The notes under the pieces: model-generated
Database searches by the model: none
What the model saw: the letters and a program-made list of their open reading frames with translations, nothing else
What the model was told of the DNA's origin: nothing
Assembly: GCF_000220395.1 (NCBI RefSeq)
Contig: NW_004085882.1
Span: 1 to 64,000 of the forward strand
DNA length: 64,000 nucleotides
Direction: 5' to 3'
Source of the DNA: Ichthyophthirius multifiliis
Lineage: Eukaryota > Ciliophora > Oligohymenophorea > Hymenostomatida
In this document: positions 50,015-62,830 of the stretch, one piece after another
Position numbering within the stretch: position 1 is the first letter of the stretch
Layout of the letters: every line of letters starts with the position of its first letter
Program-made: the position numbers and the translations under genes

Positions 50015-50790
50015 ATGACAATGATTAATTGCATCCTTCTAATAATAGTTTCAGTTTAATAGTTTACAATTTTATAACATGATGATATACAAGATATATT
50101 TATAATAATTTATTATTTGTAATTAATTAAAAAAAATATAATTTCATAAATAAATAAGTAAAAAAAAAATAATATTATTGATTAGAACTTTTGGGGCGAT
50201 TTTATTATGTGCAGAATTTGATGTTGTTTATTTATTTGATAATTTCAAGTTATTAGAAAATTATTTTGGAAGAGGCTTATATACAATATTGTTAAATTAT
50301 AAAATAAAAAATATATTAAATATTTTTATTAATTAAAATTAAAATAAATAGCATAGGAACATTATGCATAACAAACTCAAATACGTAAAATTTAATATCT
50401 AAATATAAAAAATATAAATCAAAATCAAATTTTATATTCTATTAAAAAAAGAAAGATTTAGATCGGTAGTTGGAGGAATATTTATTTGTTCAGGGATATG
50501 CTATATAGGTTTGTATTTTAATGTTGGTTAGTAAATAATGTATTTAAAATTGAATAAAAAAAATATATATTATTTTTAATATAATAAAAAATAAAAAATA
50601 GATATAACTTACAAAAAAAGTATAATAAGAACAATAAGAGCAATAAGAAAATTAAGAAAAAAAAGGGATGAGAGACAGTATTAAATTGAAAACATGCAAT
50701 AATAATAATAAATTTATTTAGAAAAATAATAATAATATTATTAAAAATAATAAATATAAATATAAAAACAACAACAAAAACAACAGCAAC

Positions 50791-50871
<81 letters not shown>

Positions 50872-50945
50872 TATAATAATAATAATAATATTTATAATAG
50901 CAATAATTTTAATAAAATTAATAAAAGTTACTATAATATCATGGT
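50015..50945 (+). CDS. COPI-associated membrane protein (TVP15-like)
   Basis: Exon 1 starts at ATG 50015 (or 50021) and a GTAATTAATT...GATTAG intron joins in frame to LTFGAILLCAEFDVVYLFDN then FKLLENYFGRGLYTIL. After two more introns come IGTLCITNSNT and SVVGGIFICSGICYIGLYF. The order TM, EF...NF.FLE..FGRGL, TM, then VGGIF...G..Y matches COPI_assoc/TVP15 proteins, small four-TM Golgi vesicle proteins. The C-terminal part would read VQQEQQEQQENQEKKGMRDS and run into a homopolymeric tract from the (AAT)n array. In the frame I prefer this is poly-Asn; in another frame it would be poly-Gln, since TAA is Gln here. The 3' end is uncertain. Confidence 0.65.
50790..50890. repeat. (AAT)n microsatellite, probably coding
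   Basis: About 30 near-perfect AAT/TAA triplets with one interruption near 50870. It lies in the likely last exon of the COPI-associated gene, where it would encode poly-Asn (AAT) or, one frame over, poly-Gln (TAA). Confidence 0.85.
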
Positions 50946-52447
50946 AAATTTATAAATTTATATTTTTTTTTTCATTCATTTTATTATTTATTTAAAACTA
51001 AAGATAATTTATAGAATTGATAAAACTGAATAGTATCAAATATATATAAAATATTATTTTATTATTTTATTAATTTATATTTAAATTTTTTTGATTAATT
51101 TTTATTCTTTTATAAAAATAAAATTATAATTAAATAATTTTTTATATTATTTTAATAATAATATTTATATTATTATATATTATATATAATATGTTTTTTT
51201 ATTTAAATTTAAATATATTTAATAAATTATTTTTTATCTCTAAACTTATTTTTCTTTAATAAATTATAGACCTCTATATTAGTTTTAATAATAAAAGTTT
51301 CTTATTAAACAAATATTAATGTTATTAATATTAAAATTGATTAGATAATAAAATTATTTTTATAAATTTTTGTATATTTATAATTTCTTTTATATTTTAT
51401 TTAAAATAAAACATAAATTTATCTTAAATTAATATATGTTTAAAAATTTTTTTTTTCCTTAAACCTAATAAAGAAAAAAAAATACAAAAATTTTTAATAT
51501 TTTTGGAAAATCAAAAAATAATTTTTTTGTTAACCTTTTATATATAAATAATCAAAATATTTTATTAATAGATTTATTTTGAGATGTTTATACTTTAAAT
51601 CACTATATTTTGTTAATAATAAGTATTTATGTTTCATATTAATTATTTTAATATCTTTTCATTATAAAAAAATATATTTAAAAAAGATATATAAATAAAA
51701 ATAAATTAAAATTAGCAAATTTTTAATAGATATATAAAAATATTTTATTTAGTTAATTTAATATTTTTTTAGTAAAAATAAAAAAAATAGGTTAAATTAT
51801 TACTATTTTAATTTTATTTATCTAATTTTTATTTTATATAAATATATAAAATTAAAAAATAATAATAAAAAAAAAATTATTATATATAAATAAAAAATGT
51901 AATTATTGATACTAATATTTATTATTAAATATTATTTAAACTTTTTATTTCTTTAATATAAATTAAATATATGAGAATTAAAAATAAATAAATAATTTAT
52001 TAATAAAATAAAAATAAAAATTTTTTTTTAATGTATAATATTTAAAAATTAATTTTATTATATATTATATATTAAAAGATATATAATTATAATAATGATA
52101 TCAATTTTATTATTAATAAAATAAAAAAGATTTTAAATATATTTTTATTTAAAAAATATAATGGAATAAAAAAATATTATATATATGAATAAAAAAAATA
52201 TAAAAGAAAATAATATATATAATAATATATTTAAAAAATAAAATATGTATATATACTACATTTAAATAAAATATATATAAAATAATATATATATATATAT
52301 AGATATAAATATATATATATATATATTAAAATTATAATTATAAAAAATTTATTAAAAAAATGAAATATTATATTTTTTATTTTTGATTTAATATAAAAAC
52401 AAAATAATCATAATCATTTTTTTATATATTAATGATGATAATAATAA

Positions 52448-52494
<47 letters not shown>

Positions 52495-53370
52495 TTAATT
52501 TTTTTTTTTATTTATAAAAATACAATAAATTACTTTGTATATAGTTTTTTATAATAATTTATTTTTTTCTTACATATATTTTTTTTATATAAATTTTATT
52601 ATCTATAATTTTAGAATATTAATTTTTTATATCCTTTTATTTTCTTCTATTCGTTCATTTAGTCTAATATTATATTATATATAATATAACATTTAAGTAT
52701 TTGTTTTTCATATTGTTTAAAGCAAATTATCATATTTAAATTTATTTAATTATAGTCTTGTATAAACAAAATAATTATTCTTTTATTAATTTTAATTTAT
52801 TAATTAATTTAGAAATTATTTACAAAATAATTACCTCAAATATTATCAATATAATTTACTTTTAATATATTTAAATATTTTAAATAAATTATTTTTATTA
52901 TTTTTTGTAAATATAAATTAATTTTTTTGTTATTATATAAATTCAAATAAATGTATTTTTAATAATATTATAAATTGTTAAACTATATTTTATTATACTT
53001 ATATTGTTTAATGAATTTTTTTAAAAAATATAAATTAAGAAATAATTATTTAACTTTTTAAATAATATTTACATTATTATTAAAGCTTTTTTAATTTATT
53101 TCGAAATAAATAGTAATTATTTTAGTTAATTTGATTAAATTTTCAATTAAAAAATTATAATTTGTATAAATGACAAGTAATTATTATATATATATTTATT
53201 TATCTTTTTAGAAATAATATTTTGAATTAAAAAAAAAAAAAAATTTTTTTTTTTAATAAACTTTATTTTAAATTTTTTGAAATAATAAAAAATTAATAAA
53301 ACATAAAATAAATTTTATTTTATTTTTTAATTTTATTTATAAAATAAACTAAAAAAAAAAAAAAAAATCA
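50946..53370. other. Longest gene-free block: AT desert with (AAT)n
   Basis: About 2.4 kb with no convincing coding frame. It holds a second (AAT)n tract at about 52435-52494, several (AT)n runs (for example 52285-52325) and many poly-A/T tracts. It separates the housekeeping-like genes from the secreted-family cluster. Confidence 0.6.
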
Positions 53371-53928
53371 TCATAATAAAATCTCCGACTCAACAAATAA
53401 TAATTATAAAGATAACTAAATAAAAGTTCCCCAACTACAAGCTTAATAATCATTTATGTAGCTTACAAAGTTTTTATTATTCGAAGATTTAGCGCATTCT
53501 AATAAAATTTTTAATCTAGTATTTTTCATATTTTATATTCTTGTAGAGCATAATTCATTTTATTCCATTTTAAAGTCTTTTGTAGTCCAATCTGCCTTAT
53601 CTTAAGCATTTGTACAAGTATATATTCCTATTATGTCGGCTTAAGTAAATTTAGACACATAATTTTCTGTTACTTACTAATTACATTTTATTTAATATTC
53701 TAAATTTATATCTGGATTATAAGGAATACCGTAACATTTAATATAACCTAAATAATGTTAAGCATTTAAGGCAAGAACATCATCTGAAACAAAATCAGAA
53801 AAATAAACTGAAGGATAAATATTTAAATCAAAAATTTTACTAAGAGATTAAGTAGTAGCAGGATTATCTGCAGTAGAGATAAATTAAAAAAACAATAATA
53901 TAGTTAATAGTAAAATTAAGGTTTTCAT
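53371..53928 (-). CDS. Six-cysteine secreted protein, family member 1 (C-terminal tail altered)
   Basis: This is an uninterrupted frame of 185 residues, ATG at 53928, TGA at the complement of 53371-53373. The signal peptide is MKTLILLLTILLFFQFISTA. The mature part carries GYIKCYGIPYNPD, KFTQADIIGIYTC, ADWTTKDFKMEQNELCSTR, ECAKSSNNKNFVSYI and QACSWGTFIQLS. Its six cysteines have exactly the same spacing as in the proteins at 54647 and 58519 (16, 22, 21, 17 and 18 residues between consecutive Cys). The C-terminus LQLLFVESEILL is short and carries ESE, so unlike its paralogues it lacks a clean hydrophobic end. The family is not recognised. Likely exported and disulphide-bonded. Confidence 0.82.
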
Positions 53929-54646
53929 AATTTTAATTTATTATATTTTTATTTTTTTAATTAATAATTATTAGATAATTTTTTATTAATTGTAATTTAT
54001 ATATAAAATATAAGAATATAATAAGAAAACAATATAAAATATTATTTTTTTTAATAAATTTTTATTTATATATTAAAAATATATAAAAGGATATTAATGA
54101 TTTAAAAATAAAATAAAAATTGTATAAAAAAAATAGTAAAATTAATATATAATCATAAAAAACAAATAAATAATTGAAAAAAATTCAAATAAAATTAAAT
54201 ATAATGATTTGTAAGAAAAACAAAATATAAAATTAATAAAATTTTAAAATTAAAAGTAATATATATAAAAAAAAAAAAATTATATATAATTTTTAAAAAA
54301 ATAAATAAATTTAAACAATTATATATATATTATATATATATATATATACATTTAATTAATATTTATATTAATTTTTTTCTGTATATATTTTTTTTTATAT
54401 TTTTGTTTAACCTTTTTTAAATTTTATTTTTGATTAAATATTTAATGATTTTTGCATTTTATAATAATCAATATTTTTTTTTTTTAATTATATCAGAAAT
54501 TTTTTCTATAATTTTTATTATCTTACTATTATATATAAAATAAATCAAAATGTATATAATTAACAATTAATAAAAAATAATAAAAAAAAATATTTTTTAT
54601 TATAATAATTATAATTGAAAAATAATAAAATACAAAAATTAAAATC
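53929..54646. promoter_or_regulatory. Divergent spacer between two paralogous secreted-protein genes
   Basis: Members 1 and 2 of the six-cysteine family are transcribed away from this 718-base A/T spacer, which must hold both promoters. It has an (AT)n run at about 54322-54350. A short A-rich ATTAAAAT-like sequence precedes the start codons of both genes. Confidence 0.45.
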
Positions 54647-55192
54647 ATGAATAATTAAATTCTAATATTAACAATATTATTATTATTCTCTATTATTTAA
54701 TCTGCTCCATCTACTTATACTTAACTTTTGAGTATCCTTACATAAAATATTACTCCTTCATCATACTTTGTCTTATTTATTTAAGATGATTTAGTATCCT
54801 CAACTCCTTCTGTATATTAAGGTTATATAAAATGTTACGGTAATCCTTACACTCCTAATTTAGATATAGATTAAAAATCAAAATGCATATAAAAGCTAAC
54901 AGAAGACAGTATATCCTAATTTACTGATATTGATATTAATACATTTATTACATGTGTAAATGCTTATCATAATACAGATTGGACTTAATTAGGTTTTAAA
55001 ATGGTAGCAAATGAATTATGCTCTACAAGAAAAAGTAATTCGATATATGCATTTTCAAAAATATTAAATCAATGTGCTAAATCTTCAAGTAATACTAACT
55101 TTGCAAGCTACATAAGTGGCATTTAAAATTGTTTGGGATCTTTTATTAATTATTCTTTATTATTATTATTTATTTTATTTATTATATTTTGA
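54647..55192 (+). CDS. Six-cysteine secreted/GPI-like protein, family member 2
   Basis: The frame is uninterrupted, 181 residues, ending at TGA 55190-55192. Signal peptide: MNNQILILTILLLFSIIQSA. Conserved blocks: GYIKCYGNPYTPNLD, QFTDIDINTFITC, TDWTQLGFKMVANELCSTR, QCAKSSSNTNFASYISG and QNCLGSFIN. The chain ends in a strongly hydrophobic segment (YSLLLLFILFIIF) with no residues after it, as in GPI-anchored precursors: a small-residue patch (ASYISG) followed by a spacer and tail. The predicted product is a small extracellular, disulphide-rich, lipid-anchored surface protein. No homologue outside this window comes to mind. Cys spacing equals that of members 1 and 3. An anchor site is inferred, not shown. 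Confidence 0.85.
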
Positions 55193-55711
55193 TTAAAGTT
55201 TAGTTATTTTTATGAATAAAATAGAAAATATATAATTTGTTAAGCTTTATATCTATTATTTATGTATGGTTTTATTTTATGTAAATATTTTATTTTAGAT
55301 AACTAATAAAATAAACTATTTACGATTAATTTTTATTTTTATATTTAGTTAATTATACTTTTTTGATATTAATCGAGAAATATAAAATATATATTTATTA
55401 TTAAAAAATAAAATAAAATATTAAATTTTTATTTAAATTATTTATAATATCTAAAATAAAATTAAAAGTTTATATATAATTAATATATAATTATTAATAT
55501 TTAATTATTTTTATATTTTATTAAAATTGCAATTAGTTTTATAAAAATTATTTTATAGAATTCATTTTTTAAAGATTCTTTTCATAATAACAATATAATG
55601 TTTTTTATAAGACTAAAGCTATTAATTATTTTTTGGATTTTTTAATTATATTTAAAAAAAAATTGTTATTCCATTAATCAAATAATAATTGTTTTTTAAA
55701 TTATAAAAATT

Positions 55712-55743
<32 letters not shown>

Positions 55744-56091
55744 TATGATAATTTTTATGTTTAACATTTATAATTTTAAATTTGTTTAAAATATGAGTAA
55801 TTTAATAAATAAAATATATATTTTTTTGTTGAAGTTTTTGATATTGATACTGAATATATAAAAGAAATTTTTTTTATTTTTTTAAAAAAATATATAAATT
55901 AATATTTAAAATAATATATATATATATATTATATTTGTCAATTTTAGTTTTTATTCGTCTTTTTTGAGTAGTTTATGTATGAAAAAATATAAAAAATATA
56001 TTAATTTTTTTATATATAATCTATTAACAAAAAAAAAGTGCGAACAAAAACTAATTTTGCATATAACAATATATTAATTATCAAATCATAT
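55193..56091. other. AT-rich convergent spacer
   Basis: 3' flanks of member 2 and the DUF455 gene. It contains (AT)n runs near 55705-55745 and 55915-55930. No gene is seen. Confidence 0.6.
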
Positions 56092-57021
56092 TCAATTTAT
56101 TATTTATTATTTTTCCCAAACTATATTTAACCAATCTTCTGAATATCCTGCTTATTCTCTTGCTTATCTATTGTATGGTGTTCTTATTACAACGTTATTT
56201 TGTTTACATATTTCGATAAATTTTTAAATCGGATTAATTTTTTAGTTTTGGCATATTATTTCTAACCATTTTCTTCCTATTCCTATATGATTAACCTCAT
56301 CATTAAGTATTATTTTTAATATTTATAAACTTTCTCTAATTAAAATTATGTATATTTTTATTAAAAATAATATATAATACTGATCTTAAAAAGAACTTAA
56401 TTTTGACAGAAGTCTATCACCAGCATCTACCCCTTTTCCTTCTTAAATAATTGAAATCAAAGATAATCTAGTCAAAACACAATTCATTGAATCTAATACA
56501 TTTTATAAAAGTCCTGTATGTACAGGTAAATCTCCATATTTAATATTTACTTTTGAAATTCTTTCTTAAAGCAAAAGAAAATGTTTAGCTTCATCGGCAG
56601 AAACATTTATTAAATCTTAAAAATATTCCATTTAATTTTATTTTGGAATATTATGTAAAAACCTAAAAGCAGTATCTAAATAGCTTTTCATAGCATTAAA
56701 TTCGATGTGCGCCAAATAATGAATTAAAGAAATATTTTTTGGAATTTTTGTTTTTTCTAAAAAATCATTTATAGTTTTTACATTTCCACATTTTATAAAT
56801 AATGGTATGGAATATGTTTATGAATTAAAAATTGAAATATTTTATTATAAAAGTAATTCTTATTGAATTTCTTTAATGTTATTTTGTAAAATATTTTTTA
56901 AATTTATTATTTGGAGAGCTGATTGGTTTGGATCATAATTTTATAAAATTTATTTGCATTCATTTTATAAATTGATTAGTTGCTTTAACGATGAAAAGTT
57001 TTAAATTCTTTTAAATATCAT
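56092..57021 (-). CDS. DUF455 ferritin-like (di-iron) protein
   Basis: The start at 57021 gives MIFKRIQNFSSLKQLINLQN. Diagnostic DUF455 blocks: LIHYLAHIEFNAMKSYLDTA, LINVSADEAKHFLLLQERIS, KYGDLPVHTGLLQNVLDSMN and LISIIQEGKGVDAGDRLLSK. After a 45-nt intron (56336-56380) comes ILKIILNDEVNHIGIGRKWL. The Glu/His residues in HIEFNA, DEAKHF, E of QEGKG and DEVNH fit the helical di-iron site of the ferritin-like superfamily (MiaE/rubrerythrin relatives). DUF455 proteins are best known from bacteria; a eukaryotic copy in a ciliate is of interest. The C-terminus RQEAGYSEDWLNIVWEK is aromatic. It ends at TGA (complement of 56092-56094). The biochemical function of the family is not established. Confidence 0.82.
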
Positions 57022-58518
57022 ATTATATATATTTATTTTTTTTATATAAATTTATATTTTTTTATTAATTAATTTAATGTTTTTTTTTTATTAAAGAAAA
57101 AAATAATAATTAAATTTTAACTATTTAATTTTTTTGTTTTGTTTAATATTTATATAAGAATATATGTTTTTTATTATTTTATTAATTCTTTCAATTATAA
57201 TAATTAGAAAAAATAAAAAATTTAATTTAAACTTATTTTTATATTGCAATTTTTTTTAAAAAAGAAAATTTAAAAATTTTTATTTTAAAATTTTTGTTTT
57301 TAATTTTTATTATAATTTTTTAATATTTCCAGAGAATTACTTTAAATTCAAATAAGTTTTAAATTAAAAATATTAGATTTTTGGATAATATTTATTAATA
57401 ATAGATTTTAGTTATAATTATCATTATTAAAAATATTTTTTAAATGATTATATAATTGAAATATGAAAATATTCGCTAATCTTATATGATTATTATTTCT
57501 ATAATTTTAAAAAAGGTATAATGATAAAAAAAATATTAATCATCCAAAAAATACATTTTCTTAGTATTAATAATAAAATAAAGATATATATTAATTAATA
57601 TATAGTTTTTAATACAATTTATAAAATATTAAATTTTTCTTTTATTTATAAAAGATATTTAATGAATTTTCATATAGAAAATGAATTAAAGAATTCTTTA
57701 AAATATGCAAATTCATTGAAATAAATAACCTTAAAATAATTAAAATAAATATAGTAAATGAAAATTTTATTTATAAATTTTTTCCTTAAAAATTAATATT
57801 GGTATTAATTTATTTTTTATTTTAAAAATTCTTTATTTAATATGTTATCTAATGTATTTTATATATAAAATTTTTAAATTATATTATTTTTATTTAATCA
57901 AAATTTTTAGTTTAAGATGTAAAAATTTGAGTTTGGATTTTAGTTTTTTTGATTATATTTGTTATATATATATGTTTTTTAAATTTTTCTCAATTTTTTA
58001 AATGTCTTTAGAAAAATACAGAAACAAAACAGTTTTTTTTAATTTTTTTTTTTTTTAAATTTGATTGACAAAAAATAATTCAGACTACTTTGGAATTTCA
58101 ACATAAATATTCTTTCTTTATATTCAAGATGAAAACCTTAAATTTATCGAAAGAATCGCAAACTGTTACTTTAGAATTTTTTTACTTATTATAAATTATT
58201 AAAATAAACATTTAATCTATAAATATAAAGTATAAAAAACAATGATAAAATTAATAAAAATTAATTTTCAAATATTTTCTTTGATTTTCATAATTAATTT
58301 TTAAATTTTTAATAATTTGATATTTTCCTCTAATTTAATTTTGATTTTTTTGTTTTTTATTAAAATTATAAATACACAAAAAAATTTATATATATATATA
58401 TATATATAATATTTAGTTATATTATTTTAACAATAAATAAAATTTAATATAATATAATAAAATTCCTTTTTATATATTATAATTATTTTTTAATCATATA
58501 AAATTAAAAAGCAAAATC
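57022..58518. other. AT-rich divergent spacer
   Basis: About 1.5 kb between the divergent DUF455 and member-3 genes. It includes (AT)n at about 58388-58408. No frame with protein-like composition was found on either strand. Confidence 0.6.
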
Positions 58519-59091
58519 ATGAAAAATTAAATTTTATTATTAATAATATGGTTTTTCACAACTATATACTCTGCTGCAGCTCCAGCTCCAGTTCCAGCAA
58601 ATTATGCACAAGCTAAAAGTGTTTTTACTCAAACAATAAGGCCTTTAAAATATGTGTAATTTTAATTATATATAGATGATGATTAAGTAGAAAAAAACCC
58701 AGCTATTTATGATGGGTATAAAAAATGCTACGGTACTATTTATAATTTCGATTAAGATCTAGATTTAATAGCCAAATGCTAATAATAGGTTATAGAAAAA
58801 AATCTATCGAAATTCAGTGATGTCGAAATAAATGATATGATTAAATGTTAATAGGCTTATAATAATTAAGATTGGTCTGCTAAAGGATTTAAAATAGAAG
58901 AAAAAGAATTATGCTCAACAAGATATAACAATATGAAAATTGCTTTGGAAAAAATTATAGATGAATGTGCTAAATCTTCGACTAATACTAATTTTAAAAG
59001 CTTTGTAAGTGAATATTAAGCATGTATGACCTGGGGAGCTTTTATTTAATATTCTATATAATTATTATTTGTTTTATTTTATTTATTTTGA
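58519..59091 (+). CDS. Six-cysteine secreted/GPI-like protein, family member 3
   Basis: The frame is uninterrupted, 190 residues. Signal peptide: MKNQILLLIIWFFTTIYSAA, followed by a short Ala/Pro patch (APAPVPANYAQAK). Conserved blocks: GYKKCYGTIYNFDQDLD, KFSDVEINDMIKC, QDWSAKGFKIEEKELCSTR, ECAKSSTNTNFKSFVSEYQA and C-MTWGAFIQYS. The C-terminal hydrophobic tail (IQLLFVLFYLF) is terminal, again GPI-precursor-like, followed by two TGA codons in a row (59089-59094). Same Cys spacing as members 1 and 2. The region before the first cysteine differs most between members, suggesting a variable N-terminal part on a fixed disulphide scaffold. Confidence 0.85.
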
Positions 59092-59362
59092 TGATGTTTA
59101 TTGTTTTGTTTAGTTAATAAATAAAATAAATAATAATTAATTTTTTATTATGTATTTTATTTTGTAGAAAATTAATAAGTAAAATATATTGATTACTTTA
59201 AATTATTTTAATAAGATATTTAAATATTAAGTAACTTAAATTTTGTAAAAGTTTTGTTTATTAATTATTACTTTTGTATTAAATATTAATATTTTTATAA
59301 ATATTAAATTCACAAGTAAAAAAAAGTNTATTAAGTAAAAGACTAAATTTATTAATATTTTT

Positions 59363-59412
<50 letters not shown>

Positions 59413-60046
59413 TAATAATTAAAAATAAAGATAATCATATTTATGTCTTTATTTTTTAATAAAGAACTAATATATATAAATATATTAACTTTTAATTTAA
59501 AAAAAATATTTGTTATCTTTTTTTTAATTATATTAAACCTAATCTTAATATTATAAAAATAATAATTTAGTTAAATTTAAAAAATAATTTTTAATCATTT
59601 CATTCATATTTAAGTTTTATATATTTTTATATTTACTTAATAAAAATTTTTATATAATATTATTAATTTAATAAAATTTTAATTATTAGATTAAATGTTT
59701 TTTTTTTAAAACTTTATATTTTGTTTCAAACTTTAATAAAATTTTATAACTAATTAATAAAATAAATTTTTAATTTATGTAAATAATTATATTAACAATT
59801 TCCCTTCAATCTAAAATTTATATCATAATAAAATAATTCAAAAAGCTTATAATATTATATTAAATTATTTAAAAATTAAAACTAAATAAATATATTAAAT
59901 TCGATAATTATTTTTAAAAAAACAAATAAAATATACAAATAAAAGTAAAGATTAAGTATTAATTAATTATATATAAATAATAAAAATAATATATTTAATA
60001 ATCAAAAAGTATTAAAAAATTAAATTAAAATTAAAAATATAAATAC
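59092..60046. other. AT-rich spacer with (AT)n and an ambiguous base
   Basis: Convergent spacer. It contains one unresolved base (n at 59328) and a 44-base (AT)n run at about 59365-59408. No gene is seen. Confidence 0.65.
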
Positions 60047-60111
60047 TCATTTATTTTAAAATTAAATAAACTTAAAAAAAATTAATTCAATTGATTTTTT
60101 ATTTTTTTAAA

Positions 60112-60145
<34 letters not shown>

Positions 60146-61049
60146 GTTATTATTAAAATTTAATGTAATTTTCAATTCATTTTTATCGTCTTAAAAGCTC
60201 ACTTTTTTTTAATTAGTAAGTGTAATTTATTCATTTTTAATAATTTTCTAAATAGAATTACTTTTATTTAAAATAATTTTATTTAAATCCGCATTATTAG
60301 TATGTATTTAAGCAGTTTCTTTTTAAGGAGAACTTTTCATATTATTTTTGTTTTAATTTTTTAAATGCTAATTTAAAATATCTTTCGCAGTTTAAAAATA
60401 ATCTTCTATTAGTTAATCTAATTAAACTTTTTTTTACTCATCAATGGCATTTAAATGTAAATATTCATTTGGAACTTTCAAGGCGGCAGCCTTAACTTCC
60501 TCAAAAGAAGCACAAACAGTTCTTTTTAAACTTTTTTTTACTTATTTAAAATTACTGAACTAAACTTTTAATGTAATATTATTATTATCTATTGATGTTA
60601 TATTTTAATTTGGTCCTTCCTAATTAATTTTTTTATCCACATCAGTCATATATTTAATTAATCGGTCCAATATACATTTAGAAAGTCCTATAATGTTCAG
60701 CTTTTCCTTATTATTAGAACAAAAAGCTAATAATTAATCTTTAATATTGAATTCTTAATTAATTCTTTTTCTTTTTTTTTATTTTATAATTTTATTGTAT
60801 CTCTATTCATCAGTTTAATCTCTTTTTAAAATTCAGACTTTTGCCAAGTAACCCATTCTTTGTCAATTAAAAATCCTTAATTAGTTTCATTTTAAATTAG
60901 TCCTTTTTTAATACAACAAACAGGTGCCCAATGAAAATATATTTCTCTTTTTTTTAAAAAAAATAATATATCTTTATATTTATTATATTAATAAATATAA
61001 AAAAAATAAAAAAAATATGAAAAATAAATGGATATATATATATAAATAA

Positions 61050-61089
<40 letters not shown>

Positions 61090-61921
61090 TTATATTTATA
61101 TTTATTAGAAACTTAAAAAAAAAAAATCAATTTTTTTAATTTTAAATGACTTTTCTTTTTTGATATTAAGTTTTTAAGAAAATACATAAATAAAATTATA
61201 AAGAAATGTAACATATATATTCGAATAATACCTGTATATTTTTAACCAATATAATCTTATAACTGGATTTAATAAAGAAGGAGACTTAATTAATTAATCC
61301 CATATTAATTAACTTATTTTGACATTTTAATCTATTGATAATTTAAATTACATATCCTATACAAAAGAATTTATGTTTACATGTATATATTATTTAATAA
61401 CAGCCAAAAAGTTAATATATTCCTAAGATTAACTCAAATTAAGTCTACTTTTTTCCATTTTTTTAAAAACATAAAGAAGTATTTAGTGAGGTTAATAACC
61501 TGAAATTTCTTTTTAAAGAATTTTATTATATAGATTTATTCCTTTTAGATTTATAGAGTTTTTTGTTTTTGAGAAATAAATAAATTGCTTATAAATTTGT
61601 TTTATTAATAATTCAATACTTCCGTTATGTGTTTTTTAAAATAAATCAGTATTTTTTTTATTTAAATTATTATTATTAATATTATTATGTGTTTTTTAGG
61701 CTCTATTAAATTCATTAATGAGATCATTTTTAATTAAAAAAGTAAAAAAATTCATTATTATTGCTTTATATATAATATCATTAGTAGATTTTTCGATATA
61801 TTCATATTCCAAGCATCTAAAAAAAAAATCTTTAATATATAAATATATATTTATATATAAATAAAAATAAAATTAAATATTTATAGATATGTATGTATTT
61901 TATATTTATATAAATAAATAT

Positions 61922-61972
<51 letters not shown>

Positions 61973-62784
61973 TATACATATATATATATATTATTTTATA
62001 TACTAACCTTATAACTTCTTTAATTATTTCAACTTTATAATCTGGATGATTAGTTAACAGTAAATTACAAATAATATTTGCTCTATAGGTTGAATCATCA
62101 TATTTATTAATTGAATTATCATTTTCTCTTAGAAGTTTTAATAAATATTTAATAGCGTTTTCTGGAGGATATTACTCGCTTAATATTGTAGTTTCAGAAT
62201 TTGTTAATTGTGTGTCTTTTAGAGCAGAAACACACCTCATAATTGTAAGAATAATTTAGTATTTTTTCGTATTTTCGAAGTTGTTTGGAAGAAGAGATTT
62301 ATATGGACTTATAAGATGCGTTTTCAGGACGTTTTCTAAATATTTAAAACAATCTGTCCTTTAACTTTTTCCATTTACAGAATTTCTCACTAATAAATCT
62401 AATAATTCAATAAATGTATCTGGTTCTACTTCTTCTTTTTCTAATATGTGCTTTATATTATAAAAGCAATTTTGCGAATCTTCCGGTTCAAGATTTCTTA
62501 ATTATCTTAATACAAATAAAAAAATATATACTTAGTATGAATTTTTATCTTTTATTAATTATTTTAATAAATTAGTAGTTTCTTAGTTTAATATTTCATG
62601 TGAAAGCAAATATTATTTATTAGGATCAATTTTAACCCATACACATTAACTTTAATTATTTTCTCTTATTTTTTTTTAAACTATATAAAAAAAATATAAA
62701 TATTTTAAATAAATAAAATATAATAAAATTTTAATTATAAATATAAATAAATAATAATGTATATTTCTATAATATTTATTAGAA

Positions 62785-62830
<46 letters not shown>

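Noticed and set aside
36210..60046. tRNA or other structured RNA genes in the spacers
   Set aside because: Spacers are almost pure A/T; no cloverleaf with GC-rich stems or A/B-box promoter could be seen by eye.
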